Assembly (NCBI GenBank): GCA_018222835.1
Contig: JAAEZN010000002.1
Coordinates: 30,914-94,913, forward strand
Source of the DNA: Algicola sp.
GTDB taxonomy: Bacteria; Bacteroidota; Bacteroidia; Flavobacteriales; Flavobacteriaceae
Direction: 5' to 3'
DNA length: 64,000 bases
The notes below the pieces were generated by a model. That model was not told where the DNA came from, ran no database searches, and saw only the letters and a list, made by a program, of their open reading frames with translations. The position numbers and the translations under genes were made by a program. Positions within the stretch are counted from its first letter, which is position 1. Every line of letters starts with the position of its first letter. Below are positions 25,718-34,967 of this stretch, piece after piece.

Positions 25718-25738
25718 TATTTAGACTAATTATAAATA
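25718..25738. promoter_or_regulatory. Fur-like box 2 (upstream of promoter)
   Basis: A 21-base imperfect palindrome (TATTTA at one end, TAAATA at the other) 3 bases beyond the -33 element. It is an inverted, nearly identical copy of box 1. Confidence 0.65.
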
Positions 25739-25810
25739 ATAGCCTTGGGTAGAGATTATCTACTTGTTAAGCAGGGTATTGCGATATAAAATTTAACAGT
25801 TTTAGGTTGC

Positions 25811-26629
25811 TTAAAGAGAATTGATTGTGTTTCTGATAGCGGTTAAATCTGTTAGCAGTTTCTCCAATAGATTTAAATCCAGCATATTGGCGCCATCACT
25901 TTTAGCATTCGCGGGATCAAAATGGGTCTCCATAAAAAGACCATCTACACCTGCCGCGATCCCAGCACGTGCCATTGTTCCGATCAAAGCAGGCCTACCG
26001 CCCGTAACCCCTGATGATTGATTGGGCTGTTGAAGGGAATGGGTGACATCGAGTACCACTGGAGCATACTGCTTCATTGTGGGAACTCCGCGAAAATCAA
26101 CAATCATATCCTGATACCCGAACATAGTTCCGCGATCGGTGATCCAAACTTGCTCATTACCGGAATCGGTTACCTTTTTTACAGCATGCTGCATACTTTC
26201 AGGACTCATAAATTGCCCTTTCTTTAGATTGACGACTTTTCCAGTTTCGGCTGCAGCTACCACCAAGTCTGTCTGCCTTACCAAAAAAGCAGGTATTTGA
26301 AGTACATCCACATAAGCTGCAGCCATAGTGGCATCTGCTATTTCGTGTATGTCGGTAACGGTTGGAACTCCGAAGGAATCAGAAACTTTTTTTAAAATTT
26401 TCAGGGCCTTTTCATCACCAATCCCAGTAAAGGAATCGATACGGCTACGATTCGCTTTTTTAAAACTTCCTTTAAAAACATAAGGTATTTTTAGTTTGTC
26501 GGTAATGGTTATAATTTTTTCTGCAATGCGCATTGCCATGTCCTCACCTTCAATAGCGCAGGGACCTGCCAACAAGAAAAAATTATCACTGTCCGTATGC
26601 TTTATTAGAGGAATTTTGGTGATGTCCAT
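25811..26629 (-). CDS. kdsA: 3-deoxy-8-phosphooctulonate synthase
   Basis: 272 residues, typical length. It condenses phosphoenolpyruvate with arabinose 5-phosphate to make KDO 8-phosphate for lipopolysaccharide. Family motifs are present: LLAGPCAIEGEDMA near residue 20, FKGSFKKANRSRIDSF, FLVRQTDL, NLKKGQFMSPESM, VTHSLQQPNQSSGVTGGR and METHFDPANAKSDG. It stands alone on the minus strand, divergent from the outer-membrane protein genes at 26703. A TATATTTG -7 element is found on the minus strand at 26645-26652. Confidence 0.97.
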   Translation of the reverse strand: MDITKIPLIKHTDSDNFFLLAGPCAIEGEDMAMRIAEKIITITDKLKIPYVFKGSFKKANRSRIDSFTGIGDEKALKILKKVSDSFGVPTVTDIHEIADATMAAAYVDVLQIPAFLVRQTDLVVAAAETGKVVNLKKGQFMSPESMQHAVKKVTDSGNEQVWITDRGTMFGYQDMIVDFRGVPTMKQYAPVVLDVTHSLQQPNQSSGVTGGRPALIGTMARAGIAAGVDGLFMETHFDPANAKSDGANMLDLNLLEKLLTDLTAIRNTINSL

Positions 26630-26644
26630 TTCTTAAAGTTTGCA

Positions 26645-26652
26645 CAAATATA
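26645..26652 (-). promoter_or_regulatory. kdsA promoter -7 element
   Basis: TATATTTG on the minus strand, 16 bases before the kdsA ATG, matches TAnnTTTG. The -33 element is not distinct. Confidence 0.5.
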
Positions 26653-26702
26653 GCATTAAACGATGGTATCCTTTTTAGATTTATAAAGATAAACCATCAA
26701 CC

Positions 26703-27284
26703 ATGAAATATAAATATTTGTTGCTCGCTATCTGTTTATTACCTGTGCTATCCAATGCGCAATGGCAGGAGCGTGGCGGTATTTTTGATTTGGCCCATTT
26801 GGAACGCCATCAGTTTAAGTTTAATTTATTGAGTCCGGGATTTACCTACGAGTTTGGGTTGTTTAAAAATCAAAGTGTCTCCACCAATTTAGGATTGGCG
26901 TTGGCTACTTATGAGGAAGGATACGTGTTTGGTTTGGCCTCTAATAATCGTTATCGATACTATCATAATTTTGATAGGAGGGATAGGATGGGGAAAAATA
27001 CGTCGGGAAATTCGGGCAACTACATTGCTGCGGCCCAGGCCATCTTTTTTTCGCAATTGCGGATTGCAACGGATGTGGAGGGACCGGACGATTTTAACCT
27101 AGGTTTTTATGGAATGGTGTACGGGATTCAGCGCACTTACGAAAAAGGGTTCAATTTTAATCTGGAGCTGGGAGCAGGATATTACAAAGGTGATGGTGTA
27201 CTCAATGGTTATGGTCCGTTGTTCAACTTCACTTTTGGATGGGTAGCGACCAAAAGAAAGAAAAAAGACCCTTATTTTGATTAA
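26703..27284 (+). CDS. Small outer-membrane beta-barrel-like protein, tandem copy 1
   Basis: 193 residues with signal peptide (LLLAICLLPVLSNAQ). The mature protein is beta-rich with alternating aromatic residues, suggesting an 8-strand type outer-membrane barrel. Shared with the next two genes: a YRYYHNFDRR segment, a GNSGNYIA segment, and a GxVYGIQRTYxKGF segment followed by a GAGYY strand. The family was not recognised by name. Copies 2 and 3 follow after short gaps, pointing to local duplication. The short basic tail (TKRKKKDP) differs from the other copies. Confidence 0.8.
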   Translation: MKYKYLLLAICLLPVLSNAQWQERGGIFDLAHLERHQFKFNLLSPGFTYEFGLFKNQSVSTNLGLALATYEEGYVFGLASNNRYRYYHNFDRRDRMGKNTSGNSGNYIAAAQAIFFSQLRIATDVEGPDDFNLGFYGMVYGIQRTYEKGFNFNLELGAGYYKGDGVLNGYGPLFNFTFGWVATKRKKKDPYFD

Positions 27285-27349
27285 ATAACACCATTACAAC
27301 ATACTATTTTAACAAAGTTGAGGTTATAATACTACCAAATTAACCTACA

Positions 27350-27907
27350 ATGCGTCGCTTCTTTATTTTGGCATTCCTGTTTTCAGGTGTTTTTATGTAT
27401 GCTCAATATGGCAAAAATTGCGAGATTCGTCAATTTAAACTAAATGCATTTAACCCGGGTATTGAGTACGAAATGGCGGTGGGTGTCAACAGTACTTTGG
27501 ATATTAGGGTAGCATTCCAAGCAGCTTTGGAACCAGCGAGTTCTAAACCCATAGAAGATTTTGATTTTTTTCCGGCCATAACGGTCCAAAACAGATATTA
27601 TCACAACTTTAATGGAAGAGAACGTCGTAGAAGATCTATTTACGGAAACTCTGGAAACTATATTGCACCGAGTGTAGCCGTTTTTTCTCCCGGCGACCGT
27701 GTAGTGGAGGGGCAATTGGTGGATGGAATTCATGGCTATGGAGGATTGGTCTATGGCATTCAACGTAGTTACGACTCAGGGTTTAGTTTTTCCATAGATG
27801 CCGGTGCTGGTTATTATGTAGGGCCGTTCAAGGGAGCCATTCAGCCCGTAATCAACTTGAGTATTGGTTGGATTATTAGTGAAAAGCGTTGGTGTGTTGG
27901 CTTATAG
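27350..27907 (+). CDS. Small outer-membrane beta-barrel-like protein, tandem copy 2
   Basis: 185 residues with a signal peptide (FFILAFLFSGVFMYAQ). It keeps the shared features: QNRYYHNFNGRERRRR, GNSGNYIAPS, YGGLVYGIQRSYDSGFSF and GAGYYVG, then a last strand LSIGWIISEKRW. It begins 65 bases after copy 1 and precedes copy 3 by 56 bases. The divergence of the variable parts from copy 1 suggests an old duplication with different surface loops. Confidence 0.8.
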   Translation: MRRFFILAFLFSGVFMYAQYGKNCEIRQFKLNAFNPGIEYEMAVGVNSTLDIRVAFQAALEPASSKPIEDFDFFPAITVQNRYYHNFNGRERRRRSIYGNSGNYIAPSVAVFSPGDRVVEGQLVDGIHGYGGLVYGIQRSYDSGFSFSIDAGAGYYVGPFKGAIQPVINLSIGWIISEKRWCVGL

Positions 27908-27963
27908 CCATTTTCTTCTGGTATAGTTATTGATGCCCAAAGGGGAATACAAACTAACCATTT

Positions 27964-28503
27964 ATGAAAACTATTTCCTCTTTACTTTTATGTTTTTTTA
28001 TTGCAACTATTGGAATTGCCCAATCAGGAAAGAATGTTGAGAACCATCAACTTACCTTAAATATATTGTTGCCTGGTATCGTTTACGAGCAAGGGATTTC
28101 CGAAAATTCAACTATTGCGGCAGAGGCAACTATGGGTTTTGCATACAGGGAATCAGACTTTGTGGAAAGTGGGTTTGGGATATTTCCTATAGGAAGGCTC
28201 CAGTATAGACATTACTATAATTTTGATAGACGACTCGATAAAGGAAAACGTATTGCAGGCAATACAGGAAACTATATTGCTCCCACTATCGCTATACAGG
28301 GCGGTAAGGCAATAATTGGGGATTTGGATTATGTTTCCGATTATTTTGGAGGGGTCGGCGCCGTTTATGGTCTTCAGCGGACGGGGCAGAAAGGTTTCCA
28401 ATTTAGATTCGAGGTTGGACCTGGTTATTTCTTCGATGAATTTGAAAGTAATTTCGGGATTTTTCTTGCATTGAAGCTAGGTTGGGTGGTCAGTAAGAAA
28501 TAA
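27964..28503 (+). CDS. Small outer-membrane beta-barrel-like protein, tandem copy 3
   Basis: 179 residues with a signal peptide (SLLLCFFIATIGIAQ). It has the same landmarks: LQYRHYYNFDRRLDKGKR, GNTGNYIAPT, GGVGAVYGLQRTGQKGF and a GPGYF strand, ending LKLGWVVSKK. The N-terminal portion SGKNVENHQLTLNILLPGIVYEQG matches the FKLNAFNPGIEYEMAVG part of copy 2. All three probably sit in the outer membrane; no function is known to me. Confidence 0.8.
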   Translation: MKTISSLLLCFFIATIGIAQSGKNVENHQLTLNILLPGIVYEQGISENSTIAAEATMGFAYRESDFVESGFGIFPIGRLQYRHYYNFDRRLDKGKRIAGNTGNYIAPTIAIQGGKAIIGDLDYVSDYFGGVGAVYGLQRTGQKGFQFRFEVGPGYFFDEFESNFGIFLALKLGWVVSKK

Positions 28504-28575
28504 GATATTGGAACTCTCACTAAATCAATAAGATAAAAATAACATTAAGGTGTGCTAACAAGTAAAAAATAGCAG

Positions 28576-28583
28576 TATCTTTG
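28576..28583 (+). promoter_or_regulatory. typA promoter -7 element
   Basis: TATCTTTG matches TAnnTTTG exactly, 19 bases before the typA ATG. No distinct -33 element. Confidence 0.55.
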
Positions 28584-28602
28584 CGGCCTTAAAATTTAGG
28601 TT

Positions 28603-30399
28603 ATGTCCAAAATCAAGAATATTGCGATTATTGCACACGTGGACCACGGCAAAACAACCTTGGTCGATAAAATAATGTTCCACTGCCAGTTGTTCCGTGA
28701 AAACGAGAACAAAGGCGACCTTATATTGGACAACAATGACCTTGAACGAGAACGTGGGATCACTATTGTTTCCAAAAACGTTTCCGTTGTTTACAAAGAC
28801 ACAAAAATCAATATTATAGATACTCCTGGTCACGCCGATTTCGGTGGAGAAGTAGAGCGTGTATTGAACATGGCCGATGGAGTTTTGTTATTGGTCGATG
28901 CTTTTGAAGGGCCAATGCCGCAAACGCGTTTTGTGCTCCAAAAAGCAATTGACCTTGGGCTAAAGCCTTGTGTGGTAATCAATAAAGTAGATAAAGAAAA
29001 CTGTACCCCGGAAGAAGTTCACGAAAAAGTGTTCGATCTTATGTTCGAATTGGGTGCAGAAGAATGGCAGCTCGATTTTCCCACGGTTTATGGTTCTGCC
29101 AAGAACAACTGGATGGGAGAAGATTGGCAGAAACCTACCGAAAATATTGAACCCCTGTTGGATATGGTCATTGAGCATGTACCTGAATTTAAGCCAGAGG
29201 AAGGTACCACTCAAATGTTGATCACATCCTTGGATTTCTCCTCTTTTACAGGACGAATTGCTATTGGTAGATTGCAAAGGGGAACCCTTCGCGAGGGACA
29301 ACAAGTTTCTTTGGTAAAAAGAGATGGTTCCATAGTTAAAACAAGAATAAAAGAACTATATACTTTTGAAGGTCTTGGAAGACTAAGAGTGGAAGAAGTT
29401 GTTGCAGGGGATATATGTGCCATTATTGGTATGGAAGGTTTTGAAATAGGTGATACTGTTGCCGATATCGAAAGCCCTGAAAAACTAAAGACCATTGCAA
29501 TCGATGAGCCGACAATGAGCATGCTTTTCACCATTAACGATAGCCCGTTTTTTGGTAAAGATGGAAAGTTTGTTACTTCAAGGCACATTAAAGAGCGTTT
29601 GGAAAAAGAATTGGAAAAAAACTTGGCACTTCGTGTTCAAGAAACCGACAGTGCCGATAAATTCTTGGTTTTCGGACGTGGTGTATTGCACCTTTCCGTA
29701 TTGATAGAAACCATGCGTAGGGAAGGTTATGAACTTCAAATTGGCCAGCCACAGGTAATCATCAAAGAAATTGATGGTGTAAAATGCGAGCCAGTAGAGC
29801 ACTTGACCATCGATTTGCCGGAGGAGGTGTCAGGAAAAGCTGTGGAAATGGTATCCATCAGAAAAGGGGAGATGACCAGTATGGAAGCAAGAGGTTCCCG
29901 AATGGTTTGTGAATTTGTGATTCCATCCAGAGGTATAATCGGTCTTAGAAACCAATTGTTGACCGCAACGGCTGGAGAGGCTATTATGGCACATAGATTT
30001 TTTGAATATCAACCATTGAAAGGAGATATTGCACAGCGATTGAACGGTTCTTTGGTTTCTATGGAAAACGGAACAGCGATTCCATATTCCATCGATAAGC
30101 TTCAGGAGCGTGGAAAATTCTTTATCGACCCGGGAGAGGATATTTATGAAGGACAGGTAATCGGTGAAAATTCACGTGGAGATGACATGACCATAAATGT
30201 GACCAAGACCAAGAAGTTATCGAATGTTAGGTCTGCCGGTGCCGATGATAAGGCAAAAATTGTTCCTGCCATTAAGTTTTCTTTGGAAGAAGCATTGGAA
30301 TACATTCAAAAGGACGAATACGTGGAAGTTACTCCAAATCATTTAAGAATTCGAAAAATATATCTTAAGGAAGTAGATAGAAAAAGAAACAAACTATAA
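28603..30399 (+). CDS. typA: Translational GTPase TypA/BipA
   Basis: 598 residues, standard length. GTP-binding motifs: G1 [10 protein letters not shown] (residue 10 on), G2 RGITI, G3 DTPGHADF, G4 NKVD. Domain 2, the EF-G-like domains and the TypA-specific C-terminal region ([19 protein letters not shown] near residue 545) follow in order. It binds the ribosome and helps assembly and adaptation to stress or cold. It has its own promoter and ends in a strong terminator, so it is monocistronic. Confidence 0.97.
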   Translation: MSKIKNIAIIAHVDHGKTTLVDKIMFHCQLFRENENKGDLILDNNDLERERGITIVSKNVSVVYKDTKINIIDTPGHADFGGEVERVLNMADGVLLLVDAFEGPMPQTRFVLQKAIDLGLKPCVVINKVDKENCTPEEVHEKVFDLMFELGAEEWQLDFPTVYGSAKNNWMGEDWQKPTENIEPLLDMVIEHVPEFKPEEGTTQMLITSLDFSSFTGRIAIGRLQRGTLREGQQVSLVKRDGSIVKTRIKELYTFEGLGRLRVEEVVAGDICAIIGMEGFEIGDTVADIESPEKLKTIAIDEPTMSMLFTINDSPFFGKDGKFVTSRHIKERLEKELEKNLALRVQETDSADKFLVFGRGVLHLSVLIETMRREGYELQIGQPQVIIKEIDGVKCEPVEHLTIDLPEEVSGKAVEMVSIRKGEMTSMEARGSRMVCEFVIPSRGIIGLRNQLLTATAGEAIMAHRFFEYQPLKGDIAQRLNGSLVSMENGTAIPYSIDKLQERGKFFIDPGEDIYEGQVIGENSRGDDMTINVTKTKKLSNVRSAGADDKAKIVPAIKFSLEEALEYIQKDEYVEVTPNHLRIRKIYLKEVDRKRNKL

Positions 30400-30404
30400 A
30401 ACTG

Positions 30405-30438
30405 AAAAAAGCCCCTTTTTAAAAAGGGGCTTTTTTTT
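30405..30438 (+). terminator. Terminator after typA
   Basis: An AAAAAGCCCC arm and its GGGGCTTTTT mirror around a short T/A loop, followed by T residues, 6 bases past the typA stop. Confidence 0.92.
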
Positions 30439-30493
30439 GAAAGGAATTTTTAGTGTACCGACTCAATAGCATTAAAACCTAAAGAATAAAATC

Positions 30494-31390
30494 ATGAACA
30501 AAACCTTTTTGGTGATATTGTCCATTATCTTGATTGTTTCTTGCAAGGAGGAGACAAAAGAGAATTCCAAGTCCATAACAAAACAAATTGGACAAAAAGA
30601 GGTGGAAAGTACCATTTCCATTCCGGAAAATTGGGTCGGAAAAAGGGTGGAAAGAGCTGAAGAGCGGCTAATGGCGTCAGAAGCAGGCAAGGTTGTCTGG
30701 GCTGCTATGAAAGCCCACGGAGGATTGGATACATGGTATAAAAATGGCTCGTTGGGAATGCGTTTCAAGTATGAGCCGTTGGATGGCAAAACCCCAAGAG
30801 ACAGTTACGAAGTGGTAGATGTTTGGAGCAATAGGGTTGTGCACAATAGTGTTGATGACCCAGAGGCCAAATTCGGGTTTACTGGTAAGGAGGCTTGGAT
30901 AAAGGCCGCAGATTCCACGGCATTTAATTACGATGTAAAATTTTGGGCACTTACACCACTGTATTTAATGGGGCATCCTTTTGTAGAGGATGGTGAGGGC
31001 GTAAATCTGGAATTGCTTTCGGATACTACTTACAAAGGCAAAAGGAACAAGGTTGTGAAAGTTACCTATGACCCGGGTACGGGAGATGCGCCAGATGATT
31101 ATTATATCCTTCATTTTGATGCAGATACTTACCTGCTCACCGCAACACGCTATATTGTTTCGTATCCCGAGTATTTTAAAGATGGTGGGCACAATCCTGA
31201 AAAATTTATGGAAGTCGGGGATTTGGTAAATGTTAATGGTGTATTGCTGCCAAGTGAACTAAAAACGCATTGGACGGTGAACGGAAAACCGGGTGAATAC
31301 ATTACCAAAATTGAAATTTTGGATATGGAATTCAAGTCAGGACTGCCTTCAAACTTTTTTGATGCTCCAGAAGGCGCAAAAAAACTATAG
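30494..31390 (+). CDS. DUF6503-type lipoprotein
   Basis: 298 residues with lipoprotein signal VILSIILIVSC (Cys17). The mature part has an AHGGLDTWYKNGSLGMRF stretch (about residue 75), GFTGKEAWIKAADS, and a later beta-rich repeat pattern (VVKVTYDPGTGD, YILHFDADTYLL), consistent with the DUF6503 family, which resembles outer-membrane lipoprotein-sorting proteins such as LolA in overall fold. The function is unknown. It is convergent with ppgK, 18 bases away. Confidence 0.8.
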   Translation: MNKTFLVILSIILIVSCKEETKENSKSITKQIGQKEVESTISIPENWVGKRVERAEERLMASEAGKVVWAAMKAHGGLDTWYKNGSLGMRFKYEPLDGKTPRDSYEVVDVWSNRVVHNSVDDPEAKFGFTGKEAWIKAADSTAFNYDVKFWALTPLYLMGHPFVEDGEGVNLELLSDTTYKGKRNKVVKVTYDPGTGDAPDDYYILHFDADTYLLTATRYIVSYPEYFKDGGHNPEKFMEVGDLVNVNGVLLPSELKTHWTVNGKPGEYITKIEILDMEFKSGLPSNFFDAPEGAKKL

Positions 31391-31408
31391 TAGTTACAGT
31401 TAAAAAGT

Positions 31409-32170
31409 TTATTGGTGCAAATGCCCGTGGTGCTGTTCCCTTAAACATGCCACGGCTGCGCCTATAATTCCGGCATGGTTCATAAGTTCAGCTTTTACCA
31501 CTTTGGTCTCGATTTTGATATTATGGCTGAATTCTTCCCATTTTTTGGAAGTACCACCGCCAACAATGATAAGATCTGGGGAAATAATCAGTTCTACGTA
31601 TTTTAGAAACTTATTGAACCGCTTGCTCCATTTTTCATAGCTTAAACCTTCTCGTTCCTTGGCAGAAGCTGCGGCCCAAGATTCTATTTTCTTGTATTTT
31701 TTATAAGGAATCTGCCCCAATTCAAAATTAGGGATCAATACCCCATTATAAAAAGCACCACTTCCCAGTCCGGTACCAATAGTGATCATGATCACCAGTC
31801 CGTTTTTTCCTTTTCCGACACCATAATTCATAGATGCGTAACCTGCGGCATCCGCATCGTTGAGTACGGTAAACTCGTGATTGGTGTATTCGGTAAAAAG
31901 TTCATCGATATTTACGCCTACCCAACTTTTGTGGAGATTTCCGGGAGACATACAGACCCCGTTTTTAACTATCGATGGAAAACCACAGCCAACAGGCCCT
32001 TTATAGTTAAAATGGTCAACAATTTTGGCCACTACTTTGGCCATGTCCTCTGGTTTTTTTGATTTTGGAGTTGGGATTCGGAAGCGTTCTGTCAACATTT
32101 CCCCAGTTTCGGCGTTCACTAGGGCACCTTTAATGCCCGATCCGCCTATATCAATACCAAGAATTTCCAT
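31409..32170 (-). CDS. ppgK: Polyphosphate glucokinase (ROK family)
   Basis: 253 residues. It should phosphorylate glucose with polyphosphate and/or ATP. ROK features: phosphate-binding LGIDIGGSGIKGALV at the N-terminus, catalytic Asp in VLNDADAAGYAS, phosphate-2 motif MITIGTGLGSGAF, and LIIVGGGTSKKW near the end. The zinc-binding CxCGxxGC of longer ROK sugar kinases is absent, and the length and the GFPSIVKNGV segment fit the PpgK branch. A histidine-rich tail (HHGHLHQ) closes the protein. It is a single gene on the minus strand. Confidence 0.9.
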   Translation of the reverse strand: MEILGIDIGGSGIKGALVNAETGEMLTERFRIPTPKSKKPEDMAKVVAKIVDHFNYKGPVGCGFPSIVKNGVCMSPGNLHKSWVGVNIDELFTEYTNHEFTVLNDADAAGYASMNYGVGKGKNGLVIMITIGTGLGSGAFYNGVLIPNFELGQIPYKKYKKIESWAAASAKEREGLSYEKWSKRFNKFLKYVELIISPDLIIVGGGTSKKWEEFSHNIKIETKVVKAELMNHAGIIGAAVACLREQHHGHLHQ

Positions 32171-32265
32171 ATAGGAAGCGAAATTTGTTTAGGCAAAGTA
32201 ACAAAAACTTTTGGTGATCAAGTAATTGTTTTAAAAATCAATGGTTTACAGCTTAGGGCGAATGG

Positions 32266-32949
32266 TTAAATTGCTTTTTGGATCACTTCAAAAACCTTGC
32301 TCCCATCACACTTTAGTGTTTTGTGCGGATATTTTAATATGAGGGCATAATCGTGAGTAGCCATTATAATGGTTCGTCCATTTTGATTAATGTCCTGTAG
32401 TACCTTCATCACCTCCACACTGGTTTGCGGGTCAAGGTTTCCTGTAGGCTCATCCGCTAAAATAAGCTCAGGGTCGTTCAGTAGGGCCCTGGCAATGGCA
32501 ATACGCTGTTGTTCGCCGCCAGAGAGCTCGTGGGGAAATTTGAATCCTTTGGTTTTCATGCCCACCTTGTTCAGAACCTCCTCTATCTTATCGTCCATTT
32601 TTTTGGGGTCTGTCCAACCAGTGGCTTTCAGTACAAACTTTAGGTTATTGTTTACGTTCCTATCGGGTAACAACTTAAAATCCTGAAAAACAATGCCCAA
32701 CTTTCTTCGTAAAAAGGGGATGTCCTTTTCCTTCATCGTTTTCAAGTCAAAATCCACGACATTTCCATTTCCCTGTTTTAAAGGTAAATCGGCATAGAGA
32801 GTTTTCATAAAACTACTTTTACCGCTTCCAGTTTTACCAATTACGTAAACAAACTCACCCTTTTTTACCTCAAGGTCAATATGGTTGAGTACTAGATTTT
32901 CGTTTTGGAAAACAGCTACGTCTTGTAATTTTACAATAGTCTCGGGCAT
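32266..32949 (-). CDS. ftsE: Cell division ABC transporter ATPase FtsE
   Basis: 227 residues. Walker [11 protein letters not shown]-loop VFQDFKLL, signature LSGGEQQR, Walker [13 protein letters not shown] and the switch His in ATHDYALI. The closest known family is FtsE, the ATPase that works with FtsX to control cell-wall hydrolases at the septum. No ftsX gene lies beside it; downstream is ppgK and upstream a DUF3137 gene. A minus-strand TACTTTTG at 32971-32978 is a likely -7 element. A LolD-like lipoprotein exporter ATPase is the main alternative. Confidence 0.85.
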   Translation of the reverse strand: MPETIVKLQDVAVFQNENLVLNHIDLEVKKGEFVYVIGKTGSGKSSFMKTLYADLPLKQGNGNVVDFDLKTMKEKDIPFLRRKLGIVFQDFKLLPDRNVNNNLKFVLKATGWTDPKKMDDKIEEVLNKVGMKTKGFKFPHELSGGEQQRIAIARALLNDPELILADEPTGNLDPQTSVEVMKVLQDINQNGRTIIMATHDYALILKYPHKTLKCDGSKVFEVIQKAI

Positions 32950-32970
32950 AATTTTACTTCAAAGGTTACA

Positions 32971-32978
32971 CAAAAGTA
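32971..32978 (-). promoter_or_regulatory. ftsE promoter -7 element
   Basis: TACTTTTG on the minus strand matches TAnnTTTG, 21 bases before the ftsE ATG. Confidence 0.5.
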
Positions 32979-33026
32979 TCTGAAAAAATGAAACACAGAA
33001 TTAAAATGGACAACGAATCTCTAAAT

Positions 33027-34154
33027 TTAAATTGATTTAGTAAAGGATTCCCTCTTCCAGATTCTGGTGTTTAGATTAAGGTCTTTAACTATTCCGATGG
33101 TCTTTGTAATCTCATCCTCTAGCTTTTCAAAAAAGCCCGGGGATAATAGACTTTTACTTTTGTTAAGACTAATAAGCTCGTAGGGTTGTGGAATGGCCAA
33201 GTACAAAGTGTCCTTGCTAAAGGAGATGATTATTGGTTTATTTATTTTTTTTCTAAAGCTTGTGATCCGTTCCATTAGGGATGGGGTCAGAATATACCGT
33301 GCTTCGATTTGGTCGGTACTGTACACCACAAAATTACTCTCAAATACTGGGTCTTCAAGATTTATCAATTTGTCTCGAGAAAAGTTTAGACCTTGAAAGT
33401 TTTTTGCTAGATAACCAATCCTTTTTTCCAATACATCGGGCAATATTATAGTATGCCCTTTAATGTTCTTATTGAATTCGATGACTCCGAATAGGCCGAC
33501 AAAATTACTGCCGAAATCCTTGTTGGAACGATCTTTAGAAAGCAAGTTCCTTATAAAACTGTATGCCATGTATAAATGCGGGAAAATTGGAATATACATA
33601 AACAGGGAATTATATATGCCGTTATTGAAGACCCGTACATTGCCAAGAGCAATTTTTGTGTTTCCAATTTTTCCGGATATTGTGCCAAACCCTAGGTTTT
33701 GTGATCGTATCTTGCCTTGCTTTTTTGTGATGCTAAAGTAGGTAGGCAGTAGTTTGCTTTCTTCAATAGAGTTAATGGGGATTTGCTTGTGGGCATTATA
33801 ATTAAAGTTGGGCAAAATATTTTTAAAAAACACTTCTAAAAGTAAGCTTTCTTGCCTTTTAAACTTTGATTTATAAAAATTGGAAAGGATTATAAAAACC
33901 AAAATAATCAACCAGTAGGAGATCATGATCTTTTGTGGCTGGTCAAGAGAGTTGCCTCCGGTGTGATTTCCCGCCCATGAATTAAATTTGATGATTTCCC
34001 AATGTGCAATAAAGGGTAAAGCCAAAATAAAGCAGATGAACACAGCCAACAATAACGAATACCCTTTTTGAAATAAGAGCTGCTTTTTTCTGTAACCCTC
34101 GGCTTTTATTAAAAAAGTATGGAGATGTTTTCTGAATTTTCGAAAATCAGTCAT
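33027..34154 (-). CDS. DUF3137 membrane protein
   Basis: 375 residues. Two hydrophobic helices near the N-terminus (LLLAVFICFILALPFIAHW at about 33-51 and SYWLIILVFIILSNFY at about 79-94) precede a large soluble domain with FVGLFGVIEFNKNIKGHTIILPD, characteristic of DUF3137. DUF3137 proteins are often encoded next to LemA, as here: the LemA start is on the upstream side and the gap is 6 bases. The pair is an envelope system of unknown function, seen in many bacteria. Confidence 0.85.
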   Translation of the reverse strand: MTDFRKFRKHLHTFLIKAEGYRKKQLLFQKGYSLLLAVFICFILALPFIAHWEIIKFNSWAGNHTGGNSLDQPQKIMISYWLIILVFIILSNFYKSKFKRQESLLLEVFFKNILPNFNYNAHKQIPINSIEESKLLPTYFSITKKQGKIRSQNLGFGTISGKIGNTKIALGNVRVFNNGIYNSLFMYIPIFPHLYMAYSFIRNLLSKDRSNKDFGSNFVGLFGVIEFNKNIKGHTIILPDVLEKRIGYLAKNFQGLNFSRDKLINLEDPVFESNFVVYSTDQIEARYILTPSLMERITSFRKKINKPIIISFSKDTLYLAIPQPYELISLNKSKSLLSPGFFEKLEDEITKTIGIVKDLNLNTRIWKRESFTKSI

Positions 34155-34160
34155 TATGTG

Positions 34161-34709
34161 CTAGTCAAAGTGAATTTTCGGGATTGTTTTCTCCGATTGT
34201 TGAGCCATAAACAGTTCAGCTTCTGTGTATCTCATTAACCGTCCCATAATATTGGAAGGGAACATTTCCAGGCCGTTATTAAATGTATTTACCGCTGCAT
34301 TGTACGCCCGTCTGGTAGCGGATAACTGTTCCTCGATTTCGTTTAAACTGGATTGTAGTAATAAAAAATTATGGTCAGCCTTTAAATCTGGGTAGGCCTC
34401 CACCGAAACTTTCATTGCACCTAGCAAACGGTCAATTTCGCTTTCAATGTTCAGTCGTTGTTTTACGGGTGGATTATGCTCTTCAAGGTTTTTTCGGAGT
34501 TTGGTAATAGATGTTAGCGTTTCGCTTTCGTGTTTTAGATAGCCTTGAACAGTATTGACCAATTGTGGAATTAGGTCGCTTCTTTTTTTTAACATCACAT
34601 CTATGCTGCTGTACGTTTCTTTGACCTTATTTCTTTTACTGATCAAGTTATTGTACAAAAACACCACGAATAATAAAACAAGGGCAAATGGAATAAATAA
34701 GTAAATCAT
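34161..34709 (-). CDS. lemA: LemA family protein
   Basis: 182 residues from the ATG at 34707-34709; an upstream in-frame start would add eight residues before the hydrophobic anchor and is less likely. One N-terminal helix (IPFALVLLFVVFLY) is followed by the LemA helical domain: LISKRNKVKETYSSIDVMLKKRSDLIPQLVNTVQGYL (in part), ITKLRKNL, and RRAYNAAVNTFNNGLEMFPSNI. The mature part lies outside the cytoplasm in the usual model. It is paired with the DUF3137 gene 6 bases downstream. Role unknown. Confidence 0.93.
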   Translation of the reverse strand: MIYLFIPFALVLLFVVFLYNNLISKRNKVKETYSSIDVMLKKRSDLIPQLVNTVQGYLKHESETLTSITKLRKNLEEHNPPVKQRLNIESEIDRLLGAMKVSVEAYPDLKADHNFLLLQSSLNEIEEQLSATRRAYNAAVNTFNNGLEMFPSNIMGRLMRYTEAELFMAQQSEKTIPKIHFD

Positions 34710-34967
34710 CTCAACAAATAAATAATTACACAATAGAACAATGATTGGTATTGTCCGTTTTACGATTGTAAAAGGCTCTTGCCTTTTTATGTTGAGGTTT
34801 TGATGTTGTTGCCGATGAGGTATTTTTCGGCATTTGGTATAAAATTAGTATTTCATGTCAATAAATCAAGCGTAGGGTCGTAAATTTCGGCAAATGACAT
34901 TTGAAATATACTTTGGCCTTAATTTTGACGTTATAGTTAAAGTCAATCGAGAACAGCGTAGAACACT

